From NCBI RefSeq assembly GCF_030538755.1, contig NZ_JAUNTJ010000013.1, forward strand, positions 1 through 64,000: DNA of 64,000 bases. The letters run 5' to 3'. Positions 29,308 to 39,509 of the stretch are shown here, piece after piece. Made by a program: the position numbers and the translations under genes. Origin of the DNA: Paracoccus sp. (in: a-proteobacteria). GTDB taxonomy: Bacteria; Pseudomonadota; Alphaproteobacteria; Rhodobacterales; Rhodobacteraceae. Positions within the stretch are counted from its first letter, which is position 1. The number at the start of each line of letters is the position of its first letter. The notes under the pieces were generated by a model. That model did no database searches. It saw only the letters and a program-made list of their open reading frames with translations, and was not told the DNA's origin.

Positions 29308-30174
29308 TTATTTCCAGCGCCGGTGAATCCAGAACCACTGGTCCATATGCTGGCGGACCAGTTGTTCCAGATCGTCATTCAGCGCCTGCATCATCTGCTC
29401 CGGCGTGTCCGCTGCGATGGCCGGGCCGATCTGGATGCGGAAGGTCAGCCCGTCGGGCTGGCGGATGCCCGCAATCGGCACCAGAAGCGCATCATATTTC
29501 AGCGCCAGTTCCGCAGGCGTCAGTACGGTGCGGGTCGGCAGGCCGAAAAAGCGCAGCTCGGGCGCGTCATAGGTGTATTGGTCAAACCCCAGCGCCAGCA
29601 TACCGCCGCCGCGCAGGAATTTCAGCATCGCCCCCATGCCCGACCGGCTGCGCGGAAACAGCGGTTGGGCAATGGCATTGATCGCGGGGATATAGTGTTC
29701 GTTGAACGCCTGATTGTTCATCGGGCGGAACAGCCCGCCCACGGGCCAGCCCCGTGCGGCCAGCGCGGCGCGCATGGCGTCGTAATTGCCGAAATGCGCG
29801 CAGGCCAGAATGACCGGGCGCCCCTCATCCGCCGCCTGTTCCAGCAGCGGCAGGCCGGGGCCTTGCATGACGGCGGTATCGCGGATGTGGGCGGTGAATT
29901 CCTCGCCCGAATAGATTTCCGCCAGCGACCGGCCCGCGTTGTCGGGCACGGCGCGGATCAGGCGGCGGACCTCGGCGGGGGGCAGGTCGGGCCGGGCCAG
30001 CGCCAGATTGGCGCGGATGCGTTTGCGCCAGCCGGCGATGGGGGCGATCACGCGCGCCATCACCCAGCCCGCCGCCGCGATCCTGTGCCGATAGGGCAGC
30101 AGGCCCGCAGCCCGCATCAGCGCGGCAAAGGCTCCGCTGCTGAGCCTGTCGGCGAAACCGGGGGTGTCAGCCAT
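29308..30174 (-). CDS. LpxL/HtrB-type lysophospholipid/lauroyl acyltransferase
   Basis: 288 residues from ATG 30174. It belongs to the lipid A late-acyltransferase family: the catalytic HFGNYD (H-x4-D/E) motif lies in VILACAHFGNYDAMR, followed by GLFRPMNNQAFNEHY and GMLALGFDQYTYDAPELRFFG. The enzyme would move an acyl chain from acyl carrier protein onto a lipid A precursor or a similar lipid at the inner membrane. A hydrophobic N-terminal segment anchors it. It overlaps the end of the transporter gene upstream by 8 bases, so the two are likely co-transcribed. Confidence 0.87.
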   Translation of the reverse strand: MADTPGFADRLSSGAFAALMRAAGLLPYRHRIAAAGWVMARVIAPIAGWRKRIRANLALARPDLPPAEVRRLIRAVPDNAGRSLAEIYSGEEFTAHIRDTAVMQGPGLPLLEQAADEGRPVILACAHFGNYDAMRAALAARGWPVGGLFRPMNNQAFNEHYIPAINAIAQPLFPRSRSGMGAMLKFLRGGGMLALGFDQYTYDAPELRFFGLPTRTVLTPAELALKYDALLVPIAGIRQPDGLTFRIQIGPAIAADTPEQMMQALNDDLEQLVRQHMDQWFWIHRRWK

Positions 30175-31087
30175 GTTGTGCCGCCTTTGCTTCGCGTGAC
30201 CAGACATACAGCCCGGCGCCCACGATGATCGCCGCGCCGGTCAGGCTGAGCATATCCGGGATTTGCCCGAAAAACAGCCAGCCCCAAAGCCCCGCCCAGA
30301 TCAGCCCGGTATAGCCAAAGGGCGCGATGGCCCCTGCCTCGGCCAGTGCAAAGGCGCGGATCAGCATGGCCTGGCTGATCGTGCCCAGAATGCCGATCAG
30401 CACAAAGGCCCACAGGTGGCCAGTGTCGGGCATTGTCCAGAAAAACGGCACCGCCAGCGAGGACAGCACCGTTCCCATCGCCGCCGACCAGACAACCGAA
30501 GTGGCGGTGGAATCGAACCGCACCACCCGTGTCAGCAAGGCCCCCGCGGCATAGGTAAAGGCTCCGATCAGCGGCAGCAGCGCGGCGGGCTGAAACACGC
30601 CCGCACCCGGTTTGATAATCAGCATCGCGCCGATCATGGCCACCACGATCCCGGCGATGCGGCGCGGCCCGATCTTTTCGCCCAGAAACAGCGCCGCCCC
30701 TAGGGTAATCAGCACCGGGTTCAGGTCCATGATCGCGGTTGCCTCGGCCAGACCGATGAACTGGATCGAGGTAAAGAACAGCATCACCGATGCGATCTGC
30801 GTCAGCCCGCGTGCGAATTGCAGGCCCGGTTGCCGTGTCCGCATGGTGGCGGCCAGACGCGGGCCAAAGATCAGCGCAACCAGCACCATATTGCCGACGA
30901 AACGCGCCCAGACCACCTGCACCGGGTGATAGAACTGGGTCAGATGCTTGGCCGTCGCATCCATCAGCGTAAAGGTAAAGATGGCGGCCAGCAGCAGTGC
31001 GATCCCGGCGGCCTGTTCACCGCCGGGCTGGCGTTTGCCGTCCTTTTCGCGCCCCATCAGCGCAAAGGCGCGCGGCAGGACGGGCAT
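30167..31087 (-). CDS. EamA/DMT-family transporter (RhaT-like)
   Basis: 306 residues from ATG 31087. Ten hydrophobic segments in two EamA halves are visible, with the first half containing LLLAAIFTFTLMDATAKHL and GLAEATAIMDLNPVLITLGAALFLGE. The second contains GTISQAMLIRAFALAEAGAIAPFGYTGLIWAGLWGW. A TTG start at 31120 is possible but would place the first 11 codons inside an interspersed repeat (31096-31131), so I prefer the inner ATG. The substrate is unknown; metabolite export is usual for the family. Confidence 0.88.
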   Translation of the reverse strand: MPVLPRAFALMGREKDGKRQPGGEQAAGIALLLAAIFTFTLMDATAKHLTQFYHPVQVVWARFVGNMVLVALIFGPRLAATMRTRQPGLQFARGLTQIASVMLFFTSIQFIGLAEATAIMDLNPVLITLGAALFLGEKIGPRRIAGIVVAMIGAMLIIKPGAGVFQPAALLPLIGAFTYAAGALLTRVVRFDSTATSVVWSAAMGTVLSSLAVPFFWTMPDTGHLWAFVLIGILGTISQAMLIRAFALAEAGAIAPFGYTGLIWAGLWGWLFFGQIPDMLSLTGAAIIVGAGLYVWSREAKAAQHG

Positions 31088-31095
31088 CAGGCGTT

Positions 31096-31131
31096 GCCCC
31101 CAAAGAGCGTATTTGGACAAACAGGAAGCGG
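31096..31131. repeat. Interspersed intergenic repeat, copy 1
   Basis: The copy starts GCCCCCAAAGAGCGTATTTG and ends GACAAACAGGAAGCGG. It shares its core with copies at 45538-45574 and 59005-59041. All three are preceded by GTT, begin GC(G/C)CCC, and share GCGTATTT and CAAACAGGAAGCGG. It lies between transketolase and the EamA transporter gene, both on the minus strand. Confidence 0.8.
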
Positions 31132-31172
31132 GGCCTGATTTATCCGAATACCCTCGTCAGGGGCTTGGGCCA

Positions 31173-33194
31173 TCACAGCAGATCCCGCGCCAGTTCGGCA
31201 ACGGCCTGGGCGGTGATCCCGAATTCCTTGTAGAGTTCGGGGGCCGGGGCGGATGCGCCGAAGCCTGTCATGCCGATGAAGCCTGCCTTTTTCTCGCGCC
31301 CGCGTTCGCCCAGCAGCAGCCAATCCCACGGCTGGCGCACGGCGGCCTCGATCGCGATGCGGACCGGGCCTTTGGGCAGGATGTCCTTGCGGTAATCCCT
31401 GGGCTGGTTGCGGAACAGTTCCATCGAGGGGACCGAGACGACGCGGGTGGCGATGCCTTCGGCCTCCAGCGTGTCGCGGGCGGCGACGGCGATTTCCACC
31501 TCGGAGCCGGTGGCCATCAGGATGACCTCGGGTTCGTCGCTGGCTTCGCGCAGGATATAGGCGCCGCGTGCCGACAGGTTTTCGCCCGCATCCTCGCGCA
31601 GCAGGGGCAGGTTCTGCCGCGACAGGGCCAGCACCGAGGGGGTGCTTTCCTGCGACAGCGCGATTTCCCACGCTTCGGCGGTTTCGATCTGGTCGCAGGG
31701 GCGCAGCACCAGTGTGTTGGGTGTGGCGCGGCTGATGGCCAGATGTTCGACCGGCTGGTGAGTCGGGCCGTCTTCGCCCAGACCGATGGAATCATGGGTC
31801 ATCACATAGACCACCGGCAGACCCATCAACGCCGACAGGCGCATGGCCCCGCGCGCATAGTCGGTAAAGGCCATGAAGGTGCCGCCATAGGGGCGGAAGC
31901 CGCCGTGCAGCCAGATGCCGTTCATCGCCGCCGCCATGCCGTGTTCGCGGATGCCATAGTGCAGATAGCGGCCCTTGCGGTTATCGGGGCCGAACACGCC
32001 CAGATCCGGCGTTTTGGTGTTGTTCGAACCCGTCAGGTCGGCCGAGCCGCCAAAGTTTTCCGGCATCACCGGGTTCAGCGCCTCGAGCACGTTTTCGCTG
32101 GCTTTGCGGGTGGCAACCTTGGGTTTGGCTTCCAGCGACTGCTGTTTCAGCGTCTGAACCGTGGCGGCCAGTTTCGGTGTTGCGTCACCGCCGATGCGGC
32201 GGGCGAATTCGTCGCGCTGATCGGTCGGCAGCGCATCGACGCGGCCTGCCCAGTCTTTGCGGGCGTCGCCGCCGCGCGCGCCGATCTTGCGCCATTCGTC
32301 CAGCACGTCCTGCGGGATGACGAATGCGTCGTGATCCCAGCCATAGGCGCTGCGGGTGGCGGCGATTTCGTCTTTGCCCAGCGGCGAGCCATGTGCCTTG
32401 TAGCTGTCGGCCTTGGTCGGAGCGCCAAAGCCGATGATGGTTTTCGCGGCGACCAGAGTCGGGCGGCCATCGTCGTTTTTCGCCTGCGTCAGGGCGCGGT
32501 CGATGTCGGCGGCGTCGTGGCCGTCGCATTCCAGCACGCGCCAGCCGGCGGCGGCAAAGCGTGCCTTTTGATCGGTTTTATCCGACAGCGACACGCGGCC
32601 GTCGATGGTGATGTCGTTGTCGTCCCAGATCACGATCAGGCGGCCAAGCTGCTGGCGGCCGGCCAGGCCGATGGCCTCGTGGCTGATGCCTTCCATCAGG
32701 CAGCCGTCACCGGCGATGACCCAGGTGCGGTGGTCGCACAGGGCGGGGCCGAATTCGGCGCGCATCGCCTCTTCGGCGATGGCCATGCCGACGGCGGTGG
32801 CGATGCCCTGACCCAGCGGGCCGGTGGTGGTTTCCACGCCCTCGACATGGCCATATTCGGGGTGGCCCGCCGTGATCGCGCCCAATTGGCGGAAGTTCCT
32901 GATCTGATCCAGCGTCATCTGTTCGTATCCGGTCAGATACAGCAGCGAATAGATCAGCATCGAGCCATGCCCGGCGGACAGCACGAAACGGTCGCGGTCG
33001 AACCAGTTCGGTGCCGAGGCATCGAATTTCAGGTGGTTGCGGAACAGCACGGTGGCCACATCGGCCAGACCCATCGGCGCGCCGGGGTGGCCCGAATTGG
33101 CGGCCTCGACCGCGTCCATGGTCAGGGCGCGGATGGCGGTGGCAAGGTTCCAGTGCAGCGGTTCGGCGGCCTTTCGGCGGGCAGCAACATCCAT
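31173..33194 (-). CDS. tkt: Transketolase
   Basis: 673 residues. It is thiamine-diphosphate dependent and exchanges two-carbon units in the pentose phosphate pathway, supplying erythrose 4-phosphate for the DAHP synthase. Signatures are [23 protein letters not shown], the ThDP-binding GDGCLMEG, and in the pyrimidine domain [25 protein letters not shown] and [21 protein letters not shown]. The start is ATG 33194 after AAAGGACGCCCG. It is divergent from the RRGD-motif gene at 33307. Confidence 0.96.
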   Translation of the reverse strand: MDVAARRKAAEPLHWNLATAIRALTMDAVEAANSGHPGAPMGLADVATVLFRNHLKFDASAPNWFDRDRFVLSAGHGSMLIYSLLYLTGYEQMTLDQIRNFRQLGAITAGHPEYGHVEGVETTTGPLGQGIATAVGMAIAEEAMRAEFGPALCDHRTWVIAGDGCLMEGISHEAIGLAGRQQLGRLIVIWDDNDITIDGRVSLSDKTDQKARFAAAGWRVLECDGHDAADIDRALTQAKNDDGRPTLVAAKTIIGFGAPTKADSYKAHGSPLGKDEIAATRSAYGWDHDAFVIPQDVLDEWRKIGARGGDARKDWAGRVDALPTDQRDEFARRIGGDATPKLAATVQTLKQQSLEAKPKVATRKASENVLEALNPVMPENFGGSADLTGSNNTKTPDLGVFGPDNRKGRYLHYGIREHGMAAAMNGIWLHGGFRPYGGTFMAFTDYARGAMRLSALMGLPVVYVMTHDSIGLGEDGPTHQPVEHLAISRATPNTLVLRPCDQIETAEAWEIALSQESTPSVLALSRQNLPLLREDAGENLSARGAYILREASDEPEVILMATGSEVEIAVAARDTLEAEGIATRVVSVPSMELFRNQPRDYRKDILPKGPVRIAIEAAVRQPWDWLLLGERGREKKAGFIGMTGFGASAPAPELYKEFGITAQAVAELARDLL

Positions 33195-33306
33195 CGGGCG
33201 TCCTTTCGGCGTTAAACTTTGCTGGTGTGATATGCAGCCCGCGCCCCTGTTGCAAGCGCAAGCCGCGCCCGATAGCTTTGCGCGCGCCGCAACAGGAACC
33301 TGCCTC

Positions 33307-35325
33307 ATGACCGATCTTCCCGCCATCACCGGCTTTCGTCAGGATCGCGTCGGCGCGCGGATCGTGTGCCTGCTGAATGTGATCCGGCTGGGGCAGGAGT
33401 TCGGTGTTCCGGCGCGGTTCATGTGGTTAAGCGATCCCTCTGGCCCTTATCCTGAACTGGTCGATCCGGGGCATTTTCTGGATGCCGGTTTTGTGGCGCA
33501 GCATATCGGCGTGGTGTCGCGCGGACCTGATCTGGCCAGGCTGCGCAATCTGTCGGCGCTGGCCCCGACGATGGACCGCGATCTGTTCGCCAGGATGCTG
33601 TCGCGCGGCGACGGGTTTTTCTGCGACACGGCCTTTGGCGCGCTGTGTCTGATCGACGAAGGCGAAAACGAGGTCCGCGCCCGGCTGGCCGCCATCGCCG
33701 CGGATCTGCCGCTGTCGCCACGTCTGCGTGATGAGCTGGCGCGCCTGCGCGACCGTCTTGCGCAGGGCAGCGGGGGGGGCACACCTGCGGCCATTCACGT
33801 CCGGCGGGGCGATATTCTGGATAGCGATCCGTGGAGCCTGTCGTCATGGCCCGGAAAATACGTTCCCGACGAATTTTTCCGCGCGTGGATCGAGCGGCAG
33901 CCGGGGCCGGTGGTCGCCTTTTCCGATACGCCCGCCGCCGTGCATCATCTGGCGCAGGGCGATCCCAAGGTGATGCTGATCGACGATCTGCTGCGGGATC
34001 GGGGCCTGCTGCCGGCTGAACGCGACGTGCTGGAATTGCTGGTGATGGGCGATTTCGCGCGGATCGGCGCGCCGTCCAACAGCGCCTTTTCCCGTGCGGC
34101 GCAACTGGTGGGCCGCGCGCGGGTCGAGCCGCTGCCAACGGCCCTGCCGCGCCCGGCGCTGATCGCGGCCTATGATGCGCTGCTGGATCGGGTGATCGAG
34201 CGGCCCGACAGCTTTTTTGCCTTGGGCGATCTGGCGCAGTCGCTGCATTACGCGGGTGCCCATGCGCTGACGACCGGGCAGGGGGCGCGGCTGGCGCGGG
34301 CACGGGCGCAGGATCAGGCGCTGATGACGGCACATCCCTTTACGCGGCTGGTGCTGGCGCAGGCGGCGCTGGCGGGGGGGATGCGCGAACTGGCGCAGGA
34401 TCAGCTGGCCGCCGCGCTGGACGATGAGCGCACCCGGCGGCGCGACCGGCAGCAATGCGAACAGATGCTGACGCTGATCGAATCAGAGGAAACCGATTTC
34501 GACATCGACGAGGCGCTGATCGAACATGTCTTCATCGGCCGCAGCCTTGGCCCCGATATTGTCGTGCCGATCTTTGCCGCGCGCGCCTTGCTGGCCGAGG
34601 GGCGGGCGGGCAAGGCGCTGATGTTCCCGCCGGAACTGGCCATCGGGCTGGTGCGCGGCACCGGCGATGGCGATGATCCGGCAGTCGCTGCCCTTGGCGG
34701 CGGGGCGCGCGCGCGGGTCTTGCCCGGCTGGCTGTATATGATGGACTGGGCCGAACTGCTGCCCGACGAAGCCTCGCGCGAACCGATGCGCCGCTATCCG
34801 GCGCTGTCCGCCAAGCTGCGCACCATCGGCCCCGATGCCGCCGAGGTCGAGGCCCGGCTGGAGGCAGGCGAACAGCCCCCCGCCCCCGAAACCGAAAAGC
34901 AGGCGCGCCGGATCGGGCTGTATGGGGCCGCGCTGGCGGTTCATGGCCGCTATCGCCGGGCGATGCAGGTGCAGACATGGCTGCAAGGGCACATGCCCAA
35001 TGACCCGCTGACATGGAAACGGATCGCCGACATCCACTTTGCCCATGGCAATGCGCATCGCGGCATGACGAATCTGGATCAGGCATTGGCGCTGATGCGC
35101 AGCAACCCGCTGCTGCAACTGTCCAAGGCGCGGCGGATGGCGGCGGCGGGGCGGCAGCGCGGCGCGGTGTTCCATCTGGGCCGGGCCGAGGGCTTTTGGC
35201 CCGGCCTGAACCTGTGGGCGCAACAGCGTATTCTGATTAACCGCGCGCTGCGGGCGGCGGCACAGCAGGCCGCCGATGCGCCCGCCACCCCGACCCCGCC
35301 CAAAACGCCGCCCTCAGCCGGCTAA
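33307..35325 (+). CDS. 672-residue protein with a fucosyltransferase-like RRGD motif and C-terminal TPR region
   Basis: I do not recognise the whole protein. The N-terminal third starts [24 protein letters not shown] and contains [15 protein letters not shown] (about 160-175), like the nucleotide-sugar HxRRGD motif of GT23-type fucosyltransferases (FUT8/NodZ). It is followed by [26 protein letters not shown], which fits a nucleotide-sugar fold. The C-terminal part has helical, TPR-like repeats ([22 protein letters not shown], then [22 protein letters not shown]). No signal or membrane segment. It may modify an envelope polymer. Its stop overlaps the convergent CNNM gene by 12 bases. Confidence 0.6.
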   Translation: MTDLPAITGFRQDRVGARIVCLLNVIRLGQEFGVPARFMWLSDPSGPYPELVDPGHFLDAGFVAQHIGVVSRGPDLARLRNLSALAPTMDRDLFARMLSRGDGFFCDTAFGALCLIDEGENEVRARLAAIAADLPLSPRLRDELARLRDRLAQGSGGGTPAAIHVRRGDILDSDPWSLSSWPGKYVPDEFFRAWIERQPGPVVAFSDTPAAVHHLAQGDPKVMLIDDLLRDRGLLPAERDVLELLVMGDFARIGAPSNSAFSRAAQLVGRARVEPLPTALPRPALIAAYDALLDRVIERPDSFFALGDLAQSLHYAGAHALTTGQGARLARARAQDQALMTAHPFTRLVLAQAALAGGMRELAQDQLAAALDDERTRRRDRQQCEQMLTLIESEETDFDIDEALIEHVFIGRSLGPDIVVPIFAARALLAEGRAGKALMFPPELAIGLVRGTGDGDDPAVAALGGGARARVLPGWLYMMDWAELLPDEASREPMRRYPALSAKLRTIGPDAAEVEARLEAGEQPPAPETEKQARRIGLYGAALAVHGRYRRAMQVQTWLQGHMPNDPLTWKRIADIHFAHGNAHRGMTNLDQALALMRSNPLLQLSKARRMAAAGRQRGAVFHLGRAEGFWPGLNLWAQQRILINRALRAAAQQAADAPATPTPPKTPPSAG

Positions 35326-36726
35326 GCCGCCGTCCGTGCCGGATGCCGCATCGCCCGCCTGACTGCGCGACAGCGGGCGGATGCGCAGCTTGGCGATGCG
35401 GTTTTCGCGCCGTTGCAGCACCTCGAAGCGATAACCGTGAAAGCTGAACACCTGCCCCTGTTCGGGGATCGACTGCGCCATGTGGATGACCAGCCCGGCG
35501 ACGGTGTTCGCCTCGTCATCGGGCAGGGTCCAGTCCAGCGCCCGGTTCAGGTCGCGGATCGTCATGGCACCATCGACGACGTAATCGCCATGCGGCCCGG
35601 CGGTCAGCGCGCCCGCCGCCTCGGCATCGTGTTCGTCGGTGATCTCGCCGACGATTTCTTCCAGAATGTCTTCCAGCGTAATCAGCCCGCGGATGCTGCC
35701 ATATTCGTCCACCACCAGCGCAAAATGAGTGCGCCGCTTTAGAAACTCGCGCATCTGTTCGTCCAGCGCGGTGGTGTCGGGGACGAAATAGGGCTTCATC
35801 GCCACCGCCATCACGTCGAAATCGCGCACCGCATCGGCGGGGTCGCCTTGGCCGTCATAGGCGCTGCGATGGACGGCGCGCAGCACGTCCTTGGCGTGCA
35901 GCACCCCGACGACGTTTTCGCGTTCGTTGCGATACAGCGGCAGGCGGGTGTGCGAACTGTCCAGCACCGCCTGAAGAATTTCGGCAGGCGGCAGGCCCGC
36001 GTCGATCATCTCGATTTCCGAGCGGTGGCGCATCACCTCTTCGACCGAGCGGTTGCCCAGATCCAGCGCCCCCAGCAGGCGGTCGCGGTCCTCTTTCTGG
36101 ACGGCGCCGGTGGCCTGACCGATCGACAGCGCGCCGGCGATTTCTTCGTGCAGGCTGAACATCGCCCCGGCGGGATCGGTCTTGACGCCGAACAGACGCA
36201 AAAGGCCACGCACGATCACCCGCACGATGGCAACGATGGGCGACAGGACCAGGGTGATCCAGCGGATCGGGCGGGCAACGCGGCGGGCCATATCCTCGGG
36301 CGCGGAAATGGCATAGGTTTTCGGCATCACCTCGGAAAAGATCAGCACCAGAATGGTGACGACGGCGGTTGCGATGGCAACGCCCTTGGGGCCGAACACG
36401 GCGGTCATCAGCGCCGTCGCCAGCGAGGCCGACAGGATGTTCACCACGTTATTGCCCAGCAGGATCGCGCCGATCAGCCGCTCGCTGTCTTTGGTTACGG
36501 CCAGTGCGGTTTGCGACCCGGTGTCGCCCTTGTCGGCGCGGGCCTGCAACTTGCCCCGGCTGGCCGCCGTCAGCGCGGTTTCCGAACCGGAAAAGAACGC
36601 CGAGACCATCAGCAGCACCACGATCACCGCGCTGGTGGCCCAGAAGGCGGCGTCAAAGCGGCTGCCGGTCTGCGTGGCGGCGTCGGCGGTCTGCGCAAGG
36701 GCGGCGGTGCCAAGGGCGGAAATCAT
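35314..36726 (-). CDS. CNNM/CorC-family membrane protein with CBS domains
   Basis: 470 residues. An N-terminal CNNM (DUF21) membrane domain of about four helices (VIVVLLMVSAFFSGSETALTAASRG, and LLGNNVVNILSASLATALM) is followed by paired CBS domains (VEEVMRHRSEIEMID, HFALVVDEYGSIRGLITLEDILEEIVGEI) and a CorC/HlyC transporter-associated domain at the C-terminus. Such proteins take part in magnesium/cobalt homeostasis. A second CorC-type gene (soluble CBS form) is at 60743-61660. Start ATG 36726 overlaps the end of xerD. Confidence 0.9.
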   Translation of the reverse strand: MISALGTAALAQTADAATQTGSRFDAAFWATSAVIVVLLMVSAFFSGSETALTAASRGKLQARADKGDTGSQTALAVTKDSERLIGAILLGNNVVNILSASLATALMTAVFGPKGVAIATAVVTILVLIFSEVMPKTYAISAPEDMARRVARPIRWITLVLSPIVAIVRVIVRGLLRLFGVKTDPAGAMFSLHEEIAGALSIGQATGAVQKEDRDRLLGALDLGNRSVEEVMRHRSEIEMIDAGLPPAEILQAVLDSSHTRLPLYRNERENVVGVLHAKDVLRAVHRSAYDGQGDPADAVRDFDVMAVAMKPYFVPDTTALDEQMREFLKRRTHFALVVDEYGSIRGLITLEDILEEIVGEITDEHDAEAAGALTAGPHGDYVVDGAMTIRDLNRALDWTLPDDEANTVAGLVIHMAQSIPEQGQVFSFHGYRFEVLQRRENRIAKLRIRPLSRSQAGDAASGTDGGLAG

Positions 36727-37730
36727 CGTCTTGTCCCTGAAATGTCTGATGGGTCGGAAACACTGGCCGCGCCGGAATTGCGCGCCAGCGGGTGGTGATC
36801 CAGCACCAGCCGCCGCATCCGGTCGGCCAGCACATGGGTATAAATCTCGGTCGTGCCAAGATCGGCATGGCCCAGCAAGGTCTGGATCGCGCGCAGATCG
36901 GCACCGCCTTCCAGCAGATGCGTGGCGAAGGCGTGGCGGATGACATGCGGCGTTACCCGCGCCGGGGCGATCCCGGCCAGAACCGCCATCTGGTCCAGCA
37001 GCCGCCCGAACACCTGCCGGGGCATATGCCCGGCGGCCGAGGGCGCGGGAAACAGCCAGCGCGCGCCGTGCCCGGCCACCAGCCGCCCCAGCGCCGTGTC
37101 GGCGGGCGCATTGTCGCGCAGCACCAGCCAATGCGTCAGCGCATCGCGCGCCGGGCGTGACAGCGGCACCATGCGATCCTTGTTGCCCTTGCCCCGGATC
37201 AGCAGCACCTGCGGATCGCCGCGCGTGGCCGCCACCGGCAGGCCGACCAGTTCGCTGACACGCATCCCGGTGGCATAAAGCAGTTCGATCAGGCAGGCGT
37301 TGCGCGCCTGTTCGGCGGCATCGCGCCCGGCGCGGGGGGCGGCGGCGATCAGCGATTCCACCTCGGCCATGGTCAGCGACCGGGGCAGGCGCGCCGCCCG
37401 GCCCGGCCCGGTGATGCGGATGGCCGGATCATCGGCGCGCCAGCCCTCGGACAGGGCAAAGGCGCAGAACTGCCGGATCGAGGACAACCGCCGCGCCCGC
37501 GTGGACCGCGCCAGACCAAGCGCGTCGCAGGCGGCCAGGTAATCCTCGATCTGGTCGCGGGTGGCGCTGGTCAGATCGGTGCCGCGCGCCGACAGATGGG
37601 CGGCAAAGTCGATCAGGTCGCGGCCATAACCTTCCAGCGTGTTGCGCGCCGCCCCGCGTTCGGCGGCCATCGCATCCAGAAAGGCGGAAATGGCGCGGTC
37701 GCCTTGCGGGGGGGGTGGGGCTGCGCTCAT
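36723..37730 (-). CDS. xerD: Tyrosine recombinase XerD
   Basis: 335 residues. An N-terminal SAM-like core-binding domain (TLEGYGRDLIDFAAHL) is followed by the catalytic domain. The catalytic residues are visible: R157 in GMRVSEL, K181 in RGKGNKDR, H262 and R265 in HVIRHAFATHLLEGGAD, H288 in LLGHAD, and Y297 in IYTHV. XerD resolves chromosome dimers at dif with XerC. Its ATG overlaps the stop of the gene upstream by four bases and its stop overlaps the next gene's start, so three genes are coupled. Slightly longer than the usual 300 residues. Confidence 0.93.
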   Translation of the reverse strand: MSAAPPPPQGDRAISAFLDAMAAERGAARNTLEGYGRDLIDFAAHLSARGTDLTSATRDQIEDYLAACDALGLARSTRARRLSSIRQFCAFALSEGWRADDPAIRITGPGRAARLPRSLTMAEVESLIAAAPRAGRDAAEQARNACLIELLYATGMRVSELVGLPVAATRGDPQVLLIRGKGNKDRMVPLSRPARDALTHWLVLRDNAPADTALGRLVAGHGARWLFPAPSAAGHMPRQVFGRLLDQMAVLAGIAPARVTPHVIRHAFATHLLEGGADLRAIQTLLGHADLGTTEIYTHVLADRMRRLVLDHHPLARNSGAASVSDPSDISGTRR

Positions 37731-39202
37731 CGGTTGCGGGCCGCCTGCTGGCGTTCCAGCGCGATCTGCGCGGCGGCCAGCCGGGCGTCGTCTTCCAACC
37801 CCAGCCCGGCCAGCGAGGCCAGCCCGCGCGCCGCGCGCATGTCGTCGCCGTCGATTGCGGCGTCGATGTCGGCCATGGCGGCCAGCAACGCCTCGCCCTT
37901 GCGGGCATCGGGGGGCTGCGTCGGATCGGGCAGGGGGGGCGTGTCGCCCTGACCGACCCAGCCGCGCAGCCGGGCCAGCGCGGCCTGCGCCTGCGGTGTG
38001 GTGGCGGACAGCGACGGCAGGGCGGGGGCCAGCATCTGCGCCAGCACATCCTCGGCCCCGGCACTGGCAAAGGTGGCGGCGGCATCGGTCAGCAACTGAT
38101 CGGGCGCGGTGTCGCCGCCGGTGATCGCCCGGTCCAGCGCCTGCACCGCCGCCGCCCGGTCCCACACCCCGCCCGAGGCCGCGGGCCGCTGTTCGCTGTA
38201 GATCGCCAGCATATCCGCAGGCGACAGAACCCCCACCGCCGCCAGCCGCTCGGCCGCGTCCAGCCGCGCCTTCCAGCCGCTGTTGGCGCGCAGGTCGGAA
38301 TGGGCAAAGGCAATCGGCAGATGCGAGGTCGGCAGCGGCTGGCCCACCGCCTCCAGAATGCGCAGGTCCAGCGGGGTCAGCGGGTCGGGCGGGACAAGAG
38401 CCTGACCGGCATCGACATAGGAATCGTCCAGAAATTGCTGCATCAGCCCGTTGCGGTCCGGGTCCATCAGCCCCAGATCGCTGGCGCCGTGAAAGACGAT
38501 GGCCGCCGCCGACCAGTCGCCCGATTGCGCCAGACAAAAGATGCGCGCGGCAAAGCTGGGTGCGATGCCGGGGGTGGCGTTCATCATCTGACAGGCCTGC
38601 ATTTCGTCGCCGTCCAGCAGAGCGATGTCGAACAGGCGGCGAAACACCTCGGGCTTGCCGCTGCCGGCCTGCTGCATCAGCAAGGCGCGCGCGGCTTCCA
38701 GATTGCCCATGTCCAGCAGCCGGTCCGCGCGGGCCAGAAACAGCCGTCCGCGCGGCGAATCACCGGCGGGTGCGGCAAGCTGCGCGGTCAGCAGCCGCTG
38801 CATCAGCGCGGTCATCGCGGGCAGGCGGGTCGGGGTCTGGCGGATCAGCCGCGCCAGATCATCGGCGGCGCTGCCGTTCCACAGATCGCCGGGCAGGCCC
38901 GCTGCATCGGGCGTGACGGTGCCCGCCGTGTCAGGGTCTTCGCTGTCCAGCCGCGAAACCGTCACCCGCCCGACCGAACCTGTGCGCGCCACGGGCTCAA
39001 TCGGTGCGCGCGGCGCAGCGTCCTGTGGGCTGGCGGGCTGGCGGGGCGGGCGCGCATCACCGGGCCGCCAGCCCGACGCCTGACGCGGGGGGGCCTGAAC
39101 CGAGCCGGACAGCCAGTCGCTGGCGGACAAGGGCGATTGCGCCGGGGCAGCCCCTGCCGCCGCCAGCCCGATCGCCAGTGCCGCCGTCAGCCTGTGGATC
39201 AC
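37727..39202 (-). CDS. Secreted protein of unknown function upstream of xerD
   Basis: 491 residues, GTG start overlapping the upstream gene's stop. A signal peptide (MIHRLTAALAIGLAAAGAAPAQS) is followed by a Pro/Arg-rich linker and then helical repeats (LLDMGNLEAARALLMQQAGSG, FCLAQSGDWSAAAIVFHGASDLG) reminiscent of TPR or SEL1-type solenoids. No enzyme motif is visible. Periplasmic localisation is likely. The gene is part of an overlapped chain with a 44-residue membrane protein, xerD and the CNNM gene. Confidence 0.75.
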   Translation of the reverse strand: MIHRLTAALAIGLAAAGAAPAQSPLSASDWLSGSVQAPPRQASGWRPGDARPPRQPASPQDAAPRAPIEPVARTGSVGRVTVSRLDSEDPDTAGTVTPDAAGLPGDLWNGSAADDLARLIRQTPTRLPAMTALMQRLLTAQLAAPAGDSPRGRLFLARADRLLDMGNLEAARALLMQQAGSGKPEVFRRLFDIALLDGDEMQACQMMNATPGIAPSFAARIFCLAQSGDWSAAAIVFHGASDLGLMDPDRNGLMQQFLDDSYVDAGQALVPPDPLTPLDLRILEAVGQPLPTSHLPIAFAHSDLRANSGWKARLDAAERLAAVGVLSPADMLAIYSEQRPAASGGVWDRAAAVQALDRAITGGDTAPDQLLTDAAATFASAGAEDVLAQMLAPALPSLSATTPQAQAALARLRGWVGQGDTPPLPDPTQPPDARKGEALLAAMADIDAAIDGDDMRAARGLASLAGLGLEDDARLAAAQIALERQQAARNR

Positions 39203-39333
39203 CCAAGCCCCTCCAGCGCGACGGGCTGGCGGATTTCCTGTTGCTGCGGCTCCATATCGCCCAGATAGGCATAACCGATCAGCCCCAGAGCCGCCGCCAC
39301 CAGCAGCACCGCCAGAAATTTCACCAGCCGCAT
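39199..39333 (-). CDS. 44-residue single-pass membrane protein
   Basis: The frame reads MRLVKFLAVLLVAAALGLIG followed by YAYLGDMEPQQQEIRQPVALEGLG. One membrane helix covers residues 4-22, with the C-terminal 20 residues outside. Its TGA overlaps the GTG start of the next gene (GTGA), which supports real translation and coupling. No ribosome site is strong. The function is unknown; similar small proteins precede this locus in related bacteria as far as I can judge. Confidence 0.65.
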   Translation of the reverse strand: MRLVKFLAVLLVAAALGLIGYAYLGDMEPQQQEIRQPVALEGLG

Positions 39334-39509
39334 GTTTCGTCCTTGCCTTGTCTTACCTTATTCCGCCAGTCGCGCTTATGCCCGACCGATGCCGGTCTGC
39401 GCCAGCCGGGGTGGACTATATAGGGCAATTCCGCAAAGATCACGCCATTCGGTGCAGATCGTGCCGGGATAACACAAGTCTTTGACGACGCGGGGCGAAT
39501 CGGCGGTTT

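Noticed and set aside
26727-29378. An 883-codon minus-strand frame
   Set aside because: Only its last 320 codons are a real gene (GlxA type). The rest is antisense to DAHP synthase and has shadow composition.
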